Positions 1-9,875 of a stretch of DNA of 64,000 nt are shown here, one piece after another. Under the pieces are notes generated by a model. The model saw nothing but the letters and a program-made list of their open reading frames with translations, made no database searches and had not been told where the DNA came from. The stretch comes from Prorocentrum cordatum. Lineage: Eukaryota > Sar > Dinophyceae > Prorocentrales > Prorocentraceae. A program made the translations under genes and the position numbers. The DNA lies in contig CAUYUJ010015940.1 of the NCBI GenBank assembly GCA_963575745.1, positions 1 to 64,000 on the forward strand, in the 5' to 3' direction. Every line of letters starts with the position of its first letter. Position 1 is the first letter of the stretch.

Positions 1-168
1 TCCTGGTCGTCCTCCTCCTCCTGCTCGTCCTCCTCCTCCTGCTCGTCCTCCTCCTCCTCCTGCTCGTCCTTCTTCTCCTGCTCCTCCTGCTCCTCGTCCT
101 GCTCCTGCTCGTCCTCGTCCTCCTGGTCTTGCTCGTCCTCCTCCTCGTCGTGCTCTTGCCCCGGCTGA
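1..168. repeat. Compound (TCC)n/(CTG)-like pyrimidine tract
   Basis: Imperfect TCC/TGC/TCG trinucleotides run from the window edge to the start of the 73-bp array. The last ~120 bases match 13690-13810 almost exactly, so the window opens inside another copy of the macro-repeat seen at 13.2-14.5 kb. Confidence 0.9.
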
Positions 169-690
169 AAATGTGGCCCAGGAATGGGAGTTCTGGGAAG
201 TCGAAGAGCACGAAGTTGCCTACAGTTGGCTACGGGCATTCAAAATGTGGCCCGGGAATGGAGTTCTGGGAACTCGAAGAGCACGAAATGGCCTACAGTT
301 GGCTCCGGGCATCCAAAATGTGCCCGGGAATGGAGTTCTGGGAAATGGAAGAGCACGAAGTGGCCTACAGTTGGCTCCGGGCATCCAAAATGTGGCCCGG
401 GAATGGAGTTCTGGGAATAGGAAAGAGCACAGAAGTGTGTGTTGACTGTTGCAAATCCGGCCCTCCAGAATGTGGGCCCGGGAATGGCGTTCTGGGAAGC
501 TCGAAGAGCAACGACGTGTGTACTGTTGCAATTCCGTTTTCTAAAAAAATGATTGCCGGGAAGCGGTTCCTGGGGGGCTCGAAGAGCACGAAGTGTGTGA
601 CTGTGCCATCCGGGTATTGAGAATGTGGCCTGGGAATGGAGTTCTGGGAAGTCGAAGAGCACGAAGTGTGTGACTGTTGGTGAAAAACGA
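169..690 (+). repeat. 73-bp minisatellite, array 1
   Basis: About seven units, each with the core ATGTGGCCCGGGAATGGAG followed by TTCTGGGA, a CGAAGAGCACGAAGT segment and a CAGTTGGCTCCGGGCAT segment. Unit starts fall at about 171, 245, 318 and 390, a 72-74 bp period; later units diverge and lose the central block. Because 73 is not a multiple of three, a frame passes through all three phases in successive units, which argues against coding. Further arrays occur near 9.2, 13.8, 17.3, 60.6, 61.7 and 62.6 kb. Confidence 0.92.
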
Positions 691-806
691 GCCCTGCACC
701 CTGCCGCCCGGCAACTCCCCAACACCTGCCCGGACCCCCCTGTGGAGTGATCTGTGAGCTCTTTTGAGTCAACTAGAAACCTATCAGTCTTCGCTGTTAG
801 GTAACA
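672..806 (+). repeat. Post-array linker block, copy 1
   Basis: Starts with TGTTGGTGAAAAACGAGCCC and ends with CAGTCTTCGCTGTTAGGTAA. Near-identical blocks follow the 73-bp arrays at 9587-9716 and 14308-14466, so array plus linker move or duplicate as one unit. No coding signal. Confidence 0.85.
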
Positions 807-1245
807 AATTGCTGATCCCCCCCTCTGGTGACCATCGTGTCTTTTCAATTGAAATGTTTCCTCCGGGGCTTGCACCTGTCCTGTCTTCAGCTTTCAAAAA
901 AATCACGGGGCTCAAACAGGATTGTTGGCCCCCAGAAAACAACAACAACAACAACGGCTACCGCCTGAAACTTCCTCGCAATTTAGCCAGGACCCTCGCT
1001 CCCGCCTCGCTTTTTACTCAGGAGTCGCGCTCTGTTGTTGGGACTTCCTTACACTTTATGAAAGGATCGCCCTCTCGGCGTTCGAGTCGCGCTCTCGCTG
1101 GAAACCTGCTTGCACTTTACCAAAAAATCGCGCTCTTGCGCTGGAAATCCCCGCAATTTACTCAAGCGCCACGCTACTGACACTCAGGCACCCAGGAGTC
1201 GCGTTCACGCTAAGCACTCCCTCGAAGCTTACTTAGGAATCGGGA
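807..1245. other. Gene-free stretch with degenerate short repeats
   Basis: Contains a (CAA)n run near 940-956. Degenerate repeats of about 45-60 bp follow, recognisable by phrases such as TTTACTCAGGAGTCGCGCTC and TTTACCAAAAAATCGCGCTC between about 1010 and 1210. No ORF has a recognisable protein. Confidence 0.55.
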
Positions 1246-2480
1246 TATCGCTGCCCTTCGTGGTCCCGTTGCAGCCCTTCGTGGCCCCCCCGCTGCCCTT
1301 CGCGGCCCCCTCGCTGCCCTTCGTGGCCCCCTCGTTGCCTTTCGTGGCCCCATTGCAGCCCTTCGTTGTCCCCTCGCTGCCCTTCGTGGCCCCGTTGCAG
1401 CCTTTCGCGGCCCCCTCGCTGCCCTTCGTGGTCCCGTTGCGCCCCTTAGTGGCCCCCTCGCTGCCCTTCGCAGCCCCGTTGCAGCCCTTCGTGGCCCTCT
1501 CGAGCCCTTCGCGGCCCCGTTGCAGCCCTTCATGGCCCCCTCGCTGCCCTTCGCGGCCCCGTTGCAACCCTTCGTGGCCCCCTCGCTGCCCTTCGGGCCT
1601 TCGCGGCCCCGTTGCAGCCCTTCGCGGCCCCGTCCTTGCCCTTCGCGGCCCCGTTGCAGCCCTTCGTGGCCCTCTCGCACCCTTCGCGGCCCCGTTGCAG
1701 CCCTTCATGGCCCCCTCGCTGCCCTTCGCGGCCCCGTTGCAGCCCTTCGTTGCCCCCTCGCTGCCCTTCGTGGCCCCGTTGCAGCCCTTCGCGGCCCCCT
1801 CGCTGCCTTTCGTGGTCCCGTTGCGCCCCTTAGTGGCCCCCTCGCTGCCCTTCGCAGCCCCGTTGCAGCCGTTCGTGGCCCTCTCGCACCCTTCGCGGCC
1901 CCGTTGCAGACCTTCATGGCCCCCTCGCTGCCCTTCGCGGCCCCGTTGCAACCCTTCGTGGCCCCCTCGCTGCCCTTCGGGCCTTCGCGGCCCCGTTGCA
2001 GCCCTTCGCGGCCCCCTCGTTGCCCTTCATGGCCCCGTATATGCATGCCCTCCGTGTCCCCCGTTTGTTCGCGCCCGTCGTGGCATCGTATGCATGCGTT
2101 TCGTGGCCCCGCCGTCGCCCTTCGTGGCCCCCTCGCTGCCATTCGCGGCCCCGTTGCTGCCCTCAGCGGCCCCGTCCTTGCCCTCTGCGACCCCATATGC
2201 GCATGCCCTTCGTGGCCCCCGCTCGATCGCGCCCGTCGTGGCCCCATGGGCATGCCCGTCGTGGCCCCGCTGTCCGCTTCGTGGCCCCCTCGCTGCCCTA
2301 CGTGGCCCCGTTGCTACCCTGAGTGGCCCCGTCGTTGTCCTCTGTATCCCCGCATTAGCTGCCCTTCGTGGCCCCCGCTCGTTCGCGCCCTTCGTGGCCC
2401 CATACGCATGTCCTTCTTGGCCCCGCTGTCGCCCTTCGTGGCCCCCTTCCTGCCCTTCGTGGCCCCGCTGTCGCTGTCGT
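1246..2480 (+). repeat. 21/42-bp minisatellite with 384-bp higher-order repeat
   Basis: Alternating 21-mers (GCCCCGTTGCAGCCCTTCGTG and a CCCTCGCTGCCC type) form a 42-bp dimer. Variant landmarks recur 383-384 bp apart: GCCCCTTAGTGG at 1441 and about 1824, and CTTCGGGCC at 1591 and 1975. This is a higher-order repeat. The period is divisible by three and the units lack stops, so long frames are open on both strands (PFVAPSLPFAAPLQ-like on plus, ATKGCNGAAKGSEG-like on minus). I see no evidence that any frame is a gene. Confidence 0.9.
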
Positions 2481-2489
2481 TTTCGCTCT

Positions 2490-2504
2490 CGCTCTCCGTT
2501 TCGC

Positions 2505-2536
<32 letters not shown>

Positions 2537-2560
2537 TTCGTCGTCGTCGTGGTCAGTTTC
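2490..2560 (+). repeat. (CGT)n microsatellite
   Basis: Mostly CGT/CGC triplets directly downstream of the 21-bp array. Confidence 0.8.
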
Positions 2561-2777
2561 CTGTCCGTCCCTCTTGGGGTGGGGTTGCCGCCGATTAGCG
2601 CTGCCGCTGGCCAGGCCGACGGTCCGCGGCCGCCCCGCCGCTTGCCGGGGCCCGGCCTGCACGGAAGAAAGATGTACCCCCTGAAAAGGGCACGATGGAA
2701 GACGAAAAAGGCGGGTATCGAGGGTTTGGGAAATACATGTTGACGGACACTCGAGCAGATAAGAGCAAACAGTCTTA
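2561..2777. other. No gene recognised
   Basis: Unique-looking GC-rich sequence between two microsatellites. Open frames here are only extensions from the flanking repeats. Confidence 0.5.
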
Positions 2778-2872
2778 ACATGATTGTTGTTGGTGTTGCT
2801 GGTGTTGTTGTTGATGCTGATGTTGTTGTAATTGTTGTTATCGATGTTGTTGCTGGTGGTGTTGTTGCTGTT
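2778..2872 (+). repeat. (GTT/GAT)n microsatellite
   Basis: GTTGTTGTTGATGCTGATG-like imperfect trinucleotides. A short (AAT)n run follows near 2990-3006. Confidence 0.8.
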
Positions 2873-3017
2873 TGGGGGGCGGTTCGGGCAATACCCAGTA
2901 CCCCGAAACGCTTGGGCGTGAGCCTCACCTGTCAAAGGAAATGCAAGCGGCGCCGACGCGAGAGCGCCAGGGCGGATACAGGGGGTCCGACAATAATAAT
3001 AATAATGTTGAAAAAAT

Positions 3018-3180
3018 GATTATCCCGGCAAAGCAACCTAACAGCCACGTGTAGGAGCATATCTGGAAGCATTCCCCTTAAGATTCGGATGAGAATCCAG
3101 TTGTAGAATTCTGCTGTTCTCGCAGTCGTTGTCGCATTCGCGAGGACAGTCGCAGTGGCAACGGCAGTCGCAGTCACAGC
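3018..3180 (+). repeat. Pre-CAGCCT linker block, copy A
   Basis: Begins TATCCCGGCAAAGCAACCTAA and leads into the hexamer array. A near-identical block at 9715-9875 leads into the second hexamer array. The shared order is evidence for duplication of a unit of several kilobases. Confidence 0.85.
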
Positions 3181-3525
3181 CTCAGCCTCAGCCTGCCTCA
3201 GCCTCAGCCTCCGCCTGCCTCAGCCTCAGCCTGCCTCAGCCTCAGCCTCAGCCTGCTTAAGCCTCAGCATCAGTCTGCCTTCGGCCTCGGCCTCAGCCTC
3301 AGCCTGCCTCGGCCTCAGCCTGCATCAGCCTCAGCCTCAGCCTCAGCCTGCCTCAGCATCAGCCTGCCTCAGCCTCAGCCTCAGCCTCAGCCTGCCTCAG
3401 CCTCAGCCTCAGCCTCAGCCTCAGCCTGCTTCAGCCAAAGCCTCAGTCTGCCTTGAGCCTTGGCCTCAGCCTCAGCCTCAGCCTGCCTCAGCCTCAGCCT
3501 TCATCAGCCTCAGCCTCATCAACGA
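3172..3525 (+). repeat. (CAGCCT)n hexanucleotide array, copy A
   Basis: CAGCCT repeats interrupted by GCCTGC and CATCAG variants. The SLSLSLPQPQPQP-like frame is a by-product of the repeat. Confidence 0.9.
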
Positions 3526-3535
3526 AGCGACCCAA

Positions 3536-3990
3536 GCCGAGAAGGAACAAAGCGCTGAATGTAACACCGATGTGTTTCGACGACTGCGTAATGTAATGAT
3601 GTGACGATATACAGACTGAGCCCTTCGTGAATGTCTACATGTTTTTCTGACGCCTACAAACGGCGCTGACGTGTGTGAGAAAATTGTCCGCGCAGCAAAT
3701 TCCGGCGAAACGTGCGGGAGCTCGCATGCTGAGACAGACTACGTCTGCAGACCGCCAGCTGCAAAAAGTTGCGAGCGGCTCTTGGAAGATGTTTACGGAA
3801 CGGAGCTACGGTGTCTGAAAACATTGGCATCGAAGGGAAGAGCCTCGGAGCCCTGCAACCTGAGAAACACCGCAGGAACTCGCATACTGAAAAGGAATGC
3901 ATTGCAAACCGCACGCTGCGAGCCCTGCAGGCTGAGAAGCACCGCAGGATGTCGCATGCTGAAAAGCACTTGTACTGCAGAGCGCTAGCA
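3536..3990 (+). repeat. Partial copy of the block flanking the EEP genes
   Basis: Starts GAACAAAGCGCTGAATGTAA and matches 6308-6720 and 10373-10790 with small indels. Near 3853 and 3924 it holds ~71-bp degenerate repeats containing the CAGGCTGAGAAGCACC motif. Beyond about 3990 it diverges, so it is a third, truncated copy of the gene-cluster flank. Confidence 0.8.
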
Positions 3991-4306
3991 TCTATCTCGG
4001 GTTCGGACCCCCCCGTCCTGATCCAGAACGCGTCCGGCCACGGCCTGAAAATGCCGTTCCAACTCCCGAGGATCAGCTGGCACTCCGGCTCTGGGACACT
4101 CCAGTACGTCTTGAGCACCTTGAGCCAGGCCCCATCTCGGGGTCCCCACAGCACGCTGTACTTGACCGAGACCGTGCCGAACTCATAACAATTGACCTCC
4201 GAAGGACCTGCGAGTGCAGGCTGAGAAACACCACGCGATTGCAGGGCACGGCATTGCGTGTCACATGAGTGCAGGCTGAGAAGCACCACATCTCGTTTGC
4301 GAGAGA

Positions 4307-4840
4307 TCACTCCCAGGTTATTTGATCCCGCAACACCAGCCACGGCGTAGCTGCCACAGGGGCCGCAGATAGCAACGGTTCGGTCACCCAATTGGCGTTC
4401 CGGTGAGTCACAATTCGCGCGTGGCTCCACGAGCCTGTGTAGCGCGATTTGCGGGGCACCAGTGTGCGGTAGGTGTTGTTGCCGTAGCAGAAGACGGCCT
4501 CTGGAGCCCAGTGCGGATTCCAGCGGACAGCGTAGACACTGTGGACGCCATTGCGGATGACGTCGCGCGCATCTTCGATATGTGCCACCCATCGAAGCCA
4601 GTCAAATGCTGAGCCATCGGTGATGTCAACAGCACCTGGGGCAGTCTCGCCAGGGTGGTAGTGCAACAGCGATTGGAGAGCGGCGCTGGCTTCGTCGCGG
4701 CCCACAATCTGGCGCGAGCAGGCTGCCTCTTGCAGGTGCTCCTGCGTGAAGAGCAGTGGGGCATCACCGCCAGTCTCGGCAGGCTGAGCAGCGCCACCGT
4801 CAGGCACGGCAGTCTGAGCAGCGCCGCCACGAGGAAACAT
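4307..4840 (-). CDS. Hypothetical protein, downstream member of a related ORF pair
   Basis: About 177 residues from the ATG at 4840 (MFPRGGAAQTA...). No known family recognised. The N-terminus has two copies of the GAAQ[TP]A motif. A body then runs through LLFTQEHLQEA, a DITDGSAFDWLRWVA segment and GVHSVYAVRW. That body aligns by eye with the neighbouring ORF (FEQAHLEDI, DVTNDPSYDWKQLL, GIAKVLFRI), so the two are paralogues or two domains of one protein. They overlap at 4800-4840 in different frames. Either they are adjacent genes, each starting M-x(1-2)-RG, or a single two-domain protein broken by a frameshift near 4820-4840. Function unknown. Confidence 0.55.
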   Translation of the reverse strand: MFPRGGAAQTAVPDGGAAQPAETGGDAPLLFTQEHLQEAACSRQIVGRDEASAALQSLLHYHPGETAPGAVDITDGSAFDWLRWVAHIEDARDVIRNGVHSVYAVRWNPHWAPEAVFCYGNNTYRTLVPRKSRYTGSWSHARIVTHRNANWVTEPLLSAAPVAATPWLVLRDQITWE

Positions 4841-5378
4841 GAGGCTGAGCAGCGCCAGGCCCAGGCACGGCAGGCTGAGCAACGGCGCGTGGTGGACCGA
4901 CATAGGTGGGCTCATCGGGTCGGCCGTTCTTATGGTAATGCAGGCGCATGGCTGAACCGTCTGCACGACGGAACTCGAAGAAGTGCCTGCCGTGGCCATC
5001 CGTGTTGGAGTAGTTAGGGTCGCGCTCTGTCTCGATGATGCGAAAGAGAACCTTGGCGATGCCCTGCCCGATTATGCGCTCAGCGAAACCCGGAGCGGCA
5101 GACCGAAGCAGTTGCTTCCAGTCGTAGGACGGGTCGTTTGTTACGTCTTTGAACGACAAGTTGTTGACAATGCACTCGGCGCGCAGCGCGCGCTGCCACT
5201 GGCAGGCGGTCTTGCCGCCCATCCCTGGTGTACGGCGGATGTCTTCGAGGTGAGCCTGCTCAAAGACCACGTCGACACCTGGCTGAGGAGTCGGTGCGGG
5301 CGGATCCGGCAGAATCTCCCACGGGCCATCGCACGGGGCCGGGGGTGGCGGGGGCGATGCCTTGCCGCGTGCTGGCAT
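4800..5378 (-). CDS. Hypothetical protein, upstream member of a related ORF pair
   Basis: About 192 residues from the ATG at 5378 (MPARGKASPPPPPAPC). The frame is open further upstream, but that extension reads a CAGGCTGAGGAGCACC motif out of its usual GASQPA phase, so it is probably 5' untranslated sequence. A proline-rich N-terminus precedes a body with FEQAHLEDIRRTPGMGGK, a DVTNDPSYDWKQLLRSA segment, GIAKVLFRIIE and HFFEFRRADGSAMRLHYHK. The C-terminus has two degenerate repeats (AVAQPA, GAAQPH). It is homologous in layout to the ORF at 4307-4840. No enzymatic motif was identified. Confidence 0.55.
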   Translation of the reverse strand: MPARGKASPPPPPAPCDGPWEILPDPPAPTPQPGVDVVFEQAHLEDIRRTPGMGGKTACQWQRALRAECIVNNLSFKDVTNDPSYDWKQLLRSAAPGFAERIIGQGIAKVLFRIIETERDPNYSNTDGHGRHFFEFRRADGSAMRLHYHKNGRPDEPTYVGPPRAVAQPAVPGPGAAQPHVSSWRRCSDCRA

Positions 5379-5439
5379 TGTGACAAGGCAGGCTGAGGAG
5401 CACCGCCGCGGCTGGACGGCCAGGTGAAACTCGAGCAAA

Positions 5440-6300
5440 CATGGTTAAGGATGATGATGATGGTGTTGATAGGAAACCCTGTATCAGCGAGTTGATGTAC
5501 AATGAGGTGTCCGCAAACGAGACACTGCTGTCAACGCTGTTATAACTAACCACAAACGAGACACTGCTATCAACGCTTGCACAATTAAAAAGAAACGCTG
5601 GCATTGACACTACTAGCAATACCAAAGTGGAGTTTAAACGAGGCACTGCCATCAACCGATTCAACTTCCAATGAAAGAATATCACAAATGAGTTCACTCT
5701 GAAGTGACCCATGGGTATCAATGCGAGAAGTCTCTGCAAACTATTCACTCATGGCGACCGCCGCGCACACGCGTGTAGGAAATCGTTGATGATGATAGTG
5801 ATAATGGAGTGGGGGCCAGTAATGCAGATACACTGCTGTGCATTCACTTGATGCGAAAAGAAACTCTGTATGAATGAGTTGATATATAATGAGTTGTCCA
5901 CAAACGAGACACTGCTATCAACGCTTGTATAAGTAAAAAGAAACGCTGCTATCGACACTTCCCCCAATACTAAAGTTGTCTTTAAACGAGTCACTGCCAT
6001 GAACGGCTTCAACTACAGTGTATCGAAAGGAACTGCAGGCTGAGAAGCACCGCAGGCCAACGTGAACCAGTCGTGGTGATGAGGATGAGTGAAATCTGCG
6101 ATGATGATAGCGATCATGAAGTCGGTTGTAGGAACCCACTTTTGTAGTAACCAACATACACTGGTATGCATTCACTTATGGTGAAATGAAACTCGGCATC
6201 AGTGAGTTGATATAGAATGAGTTGTCCGCAAACGAGACACTGCTATCAACGCTTTTAGAACGAAGCGAACCCATCAGAACACTGTTATCAACGGAAAGAA
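5440..6300. repeat. Three degenerate ~330-400-bp repeats
   Basis: The phrase GAGTTGAT, then ...AACGAGACACTGCT, then ATCAACGCTT recurs near 5490, 5877 and 6203. The first two share a longer context including AAAAAGAAACGCTG. AT-richer than its surroundings; no convincing gene. One CAGGCTGAGAAGCACC motif lies at about 6033. Confidence 0.7.
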
Positions 6301-6848
6301 TGCTGTAGAAGGACAAAGCGCTGAATGTACACCGATGTGTTCGACGACTGCGTATGTAATGATGTGACGATATACAGACTGAGCCCTTCGTGAATGTCTA
6401 CATGTTTTTTCTGACGCCTACAAACGGCGCTGACGTGTGTGAGAAAATTGTCCGCGCAGCAAAAGCCGGCGAAGCGTGCAGACAGCCAGCTGCAAAAGGT
6501 TGCGAGCGGCTCTTGGAAGACGTTTACGGAACGGAGCTACGGTGTCTGAAAACATCGGCATCGAAGCGAAGAGCCTCGGAGCCCTGCAGCCTGAGAAACA
6601 CCGCAGGAACTCGCATACTGAAAAGGAATGCGTTGCAAACCGCACGTTGCGAACCCTGCAGGCTGAGAAGCACCGCAGGATGTCGCATGCTGAAAAGCAC
6701 TTGTCCTGCAGAGCGCAGGCTGCGAAACCTGCAGGCTGAGAAGCACCGCAGGAACTCGCATGCTTTCGAACGCTACTGCTCGAGACCGCAGCTGGAGAGC
6801 GGCAGACCGCAGGCTGAGAAGCACCGCGGGCAGAGAGACTTGCAAAAC

Positions 6849-9035
6849 TCAGATGTCCTGATCGTCTTGGAGGAAGTCACGCCAGTTCGGCGGCTGCCAA
6901 GAATCGATGATGCGCCTGGAGCCACCGCCCGTGCTGCCGCCGATGTCCAGGTAGTCGCCATCGCCCCTGAACAGACGGCCGTGCCCGCGCGCCAGAATCG
7001 CTTGGTTGCGGATTTGAAGCAGCGCTCCGCTCTCTAACATCTGCAACACGTCCAGCTGCCTGCGCGTGAAGTTCGGCTTTGCCTGGCCAGCCTGGGCAGA
7101 CAGATGGAGGGAAAGCCGCTCCCCCTCGTTGTAGCGCGCGATGGCCTCGGCCTTCTGGTGGTGCAGCCGGCGCCGCTGTTGCCGCATAGCTTCCTCGGGA
7201 ACTGCTGCATCACGGCCCTCACTGTGATCAGCTTGCAACGCTTGCGTTAGCCAATCAACGTCGAAGCGCCCTGAGAAGGCCAGCACCTCCCAGATCTGTT
7301 TGGTACCGGCCACACGTTGCAAATGGCGATGCCACCGCTTACGCTTCTGGTCTTTCACAAACTTGGCGACGCTAACCAGACCTGCACCCTTGGCCTGGCC
7401 ACCTTTTCCCGCAGGCTGAGAAGCACCGTGAGAACCTTTCTTACCGCCTGGCCCTTTGTTCGGACCCTGCGGAACCGCATGGCCCCCTTGTGGCGCAGAC
7501 TTGCCTTTCGCTTTTCCCTTTTCGATATCCCGTTCCTGAAGTGCACGCTGCTGCCGCGACTGCTCGTGCTGGTCGCGAGCTACTCTGACCAATTCCTGGC
7601 GCTCAGGCTCCGTGAGAACGTAGCGCATGTCGTCGATGTTCTTGCTCCGCAGAAAGTCATGTCGAAGCTTAAGGACAGAGAGAATGGCTCGGCCAGTCTC
7701 CTCCTGAGACGCAAAGGCCGCGTCATATTCCGAGCCAGGCTGAGGAGCGCCAGCTGGATTAGTGTCCGCTGGCTCCGTGGACTTCCTCTTTTTGAAAAGC
7801 AAGAGACTGAGATTATGGAGGACTTTCGGATCGTACTCCTCGTCGTACCTGTCGTCCCAAAGCTGCCTCAGCTCCCTGTGCAAGTCGTTCGCGCGATTCT
7901 GAACGACATCCTCGACGTAGTCGGGATCACCCGGTGAAGTCGGTGAAAGCGGAGGAGTAGAACTCGGCGACCGATCCCAATGCGCAGAAGACTCGGCGTC
8001 CGCCTGTACGCTGACGTCGGCGTCGGAGACGTTTTCGACGACAATTTTCCGCCTCTTGCTCTCCCCAGGCTGAATAGCACCAGGGAGAGTGAGCACAACC
8101 GCCACCGCATCGTGTGCGTCGTTGCGCATGCCACGATCCGTAAAAGACGCGCCAACGGCAATGGAGCAGAAACGGGCGACTGCTCCGCAGACCGCGACGT
8201 GGTCGCCTTTGAGGTCGGCCGGAGTGGCATGGACCTCCCATACCTTCTCGTCGTTCTGCTCGCGCTGGTAAGCCTCCCGCGCCTCCTGGAAAGTGAGGTT
8301 GTCGTCGCCGACTCCAAGCACAACGACTGCCTCGTTTAGATTCTCAAGAATCTTGGCCAGGCCGTCCAGGTGCAAGCGGAGATGGCGAACTGTCCGCTTT
8401 CGAGTCTGGATGCTCGGCGGTTTCTTGCCGCACACGATGTGCATGTTGGCGATCACCACGTGGAACTTGTCATGGCCTGGTTTGTTCACCTCAAAATGTG
8501 AAATAACAGCATCAATATCTCGGCCGCTAGGAGGCCTGTAAACTTTGCTGTCTTCGCACAGAGTCAGTTCCGCAGGCTGAGAAGCACCGCGGAACCCCCA
8601 GAGAGTCAAGTAGTTGTCGACCTCCAAGAAGCGAATGCCATCACCGAAAGGCTTACTGAGGATCTCTGTCACGTTGATCCCTGCTCGGCGAAAGCCTTCA
8701 CGGAACGCACCGACCTCGCAGCCACAGACCACATCAGCATCAGCGGTCTCCACTATCTTGGCGCACAACCTTCCGAAGTTAGCGCAGTGAGTGGCCGCCT
8801 GCTTACCAGTCATCATGCCCTGCTCGAACCCGAAATTGAACGAGGCGACCGTGAAAGACGCAGGCTGCACAGCGCCAGAACCAGGCGTCTGTCCACCTTC
8901 CTCCGCAGGCTGAGAAGCACCGCGAGGCGGCGCAGGCTGAGAAGCACCGCGAGGCGGCGACACTTCTGACGAGCCTCGCGGAGCAGAGGCTGCGGATGAA
9001 CGTTGGACATGGGGGTACGGCCAGGGGAACGCCAT
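6849..9035 (-). CDS. EEP-fold (endonuclease/exonuclease/phosphatase-like) protein, intact copy
   Basis: 728 residues from the ATG at 9035; the frame opens nine bases earlier without an ATG. Residues ~60-320 resemble the metal-dependent EEP fold: ASFN (N67), CEVG (E107), VIANMHI (H199), GDDN (D244, N246) and a final DAHDAV (H308) where most relatives have SDH. In this family the fold cleaves phosphodiester or phosphate bonds; substrate here is unknown. Residues ~330-530 are charged and low-complexity (poly-K/G near 510-550). The C-terminal ~180 residues contain QIWEVLAFSGRFDVDWL and end in DFLQDDQDI, with no family I recognise. Seven GAxQP[AG] hexapeptides occur (about residues 30, 39, 54, 150, 319, 429 and 537), all from the dispersed CAGGCTGAGAAGCACC motif read in one phase. 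There is no RT downstream, so it is not an obvious retroelement ORF. Confidence 0.75.
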   Translation of the reverse strand: MAFPWPYPHVQRSSAASAPRGSSEVSPPRGASQPAPPRGASQPAEEGGQTPGSGAVQPASFTVASFNFGFEQGMMTGKQAATHCANFGRLCAKIVETADADVVCGCEVGAFREGFRRAGINVTEILSKPFGDGIRFLEVDNYLTLWGFRGASQPAELTLCEDSKVYRPPSGRDIDAVISHFEVNKPGHDKFHVVIANMHIVCGKKPPSIQTRKRTVRHLRLHLDGLAKILENLNEAVVVLGVGDDNLTFQEAREAYQREQNDEKVWEVHATPADLKGDHVAVCGAVARFCSIAVGASFTDRGMRNDAHDAVAVVLTLPGAIQPGESKRRKIVVENVSDADVSVQADAESSAHWDRSPSSTPPLSPTSPGDPDYVEDVVQNRANDLHRELRQLWDDRYDEEYDPKVLHNLSLLLFKKRKSTEPADTNPAGAPQPGSEYDAAFASQEETGRAILSVLKLRHDFLRSKNIDDMRYVLTEPERQELVRVARDQHEQSRQQRALQERDIEKGKAKGKSAPQGGHAVPQGPNKGPGGKKGSHGASQPAGKGGQAKGAGLVSVAKFVKDQKRKRWHRHLQRVAGTKQIWEVLAFSGRFDVDWLTQALQADHSEGRDAAVPEEAMRQQRRRLHHQKAEAIARYNEGERLSLHLSAQAGQAKPNFTRRQLDVLQMLESGALLQIRNQAILARGHGRLFRGDGDYLDIGGSTGGGSRRIIDSWQPPNWRDFLQDDQDI

Positions 9036-9049
9036 TGCAATCAAAACTC

Positions 9050-9162
9050 AGTGGACTGCAGTGAATGAATGTAGTGGCCAATTGAATGCAGAGGACTGCA
9101 GTGTCACTAGCAAGTCCTGAACCAAACACAGCTGTGGCGGAAAGAATATGAAGCGTCTGGCT
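9050..9162 (-). promoter_or_regulatory. Conserved upstream sequence of EEP gene (copy 1)
   Basis: The interval between the ATG and the 73-bp array carries two CTGCAGT palindromic cores about 40 bp apart (near 9056 and 9097). It is preserved in copy 2 near 13120-13165. A promoter or trans-splice acceptor is expected here but cannot be pinpointed. Confidence 0.25.
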
Positions 9163-9590
9163 ATTCAAAATGTTGCCCGGCAATGGAGTTCTGGGAACTC
9201 GAAGACCAGGAAGTGGACTAGAGTTGGCTCTGGGCATCCAAAATGTAGCCCAGGAATGGAGTTCTGGGAACTCGAAGAGCACGAAGTGGCTTACAGTTGG
9301 CTCCGGGCATCCAAAATGTGGCCCGGGAATGGCGTTCTGGGAAATGGAAGAACACGAAGTGGCCTACAGTTGGCTCCGGGCATCCAGAATGTGGCCCGGG
9401 AATGGCGTTCTGGGATGTCGAAGAGCACGAAGTGGCCTACAGTTGCATCCGGCCCCCCAGAATGTGGCCCGGGAGCGGCGTTCTGGGATGTCGAAGAGCA
9501 CGAAGTGGCCTACAGTTGCATCCGGCCCCCCAGAATGTGGCCTGGGAATGGAGTTCTGGGAAGGCGAAGAGCACGAAGTGTGTGACTGTT
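9163..9590 (+). repeat. 73-bp minisatellite, array 2
   Basis: Six units of the family described at 169-690. The last three have a GCATCCGGCCCCCCAG junction instead of GGCTCCGGGCATCCAA. Frames rotate between units; noncoding. Confidence 0.92.
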
Positions 9591-9716
9591 GGTGAAAAAC
9601 GAGCCCGGCTCACTGCCGCCCGGCAACTCCCAACACCTGCCCGGACCCTCCTGTGGAGTGATCTGCTGCTCTCTTTTGATCCCACTAGAAACCTATCAGT
9701 CTTCGCTGTTAGGTAA
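9587..9716 (+). repeat. Post-array linker block, copy 2
   Basis: Matches 672-806 from TGTTGGTGAAAAACGAGCCC to CGCTGTTAGGTAA, with minor substitutions. Confidence 0.85.
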
Positions 9717-9875
9717 ATATCCCGGCAAAGCAACCTAACAGTGATGTGTAGGAGCATATCTGGAAGCATTCCCCTTAAGATTCAGATGAGAATCCAGTTG
9801 TAGAATTCTGCTGTTCTCGCAGTCGTAGTCGCATTCGCGATGACAGTCGCAGTGGCAACGGCAGTCGCAGTCACA
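9715..9875 (+). repeat. Pre-CAGCCT linker block, copy B
   Basis: Matches 3018-3180. Here it joins the post-array linker directly, whereas in copy A about 2.2 kb of other sequence intervenes (807-3017). Confidence 0.85.

Larger units (their letters stand above)
6308..9190 (-). repeat. Macro-duplication unit, copy 1 (EEP gene plus flanks)
   Basis: Nearly identical to 10373-13255 with an offset of 4064-4065 bp. It starts at GGACAAAGCGCTGAATGTAC and ends in CTATTCAAAATGTTGCCCGG. Differences are scattered substitutions and a few 1-bp indels, implying recent duplication or ongoing homogenisation. Confidence 0.92.

Noticed and set aside
1110-2684. 524-codon plus frame (PFVAPSLPFAAPLQ repeats)
   Set aside because: Entirely explained by the stop-free 21-bp repeat. 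Equivalent long frames exist on the minus strand and in other phases.
7317-7937. 206-codon plus frame antisense to the EEP gene, present in both duplicates
   Set aside because: Its conservation follows from the duplication of the minus-strand gene; the sense strand carries the EEP motifs.
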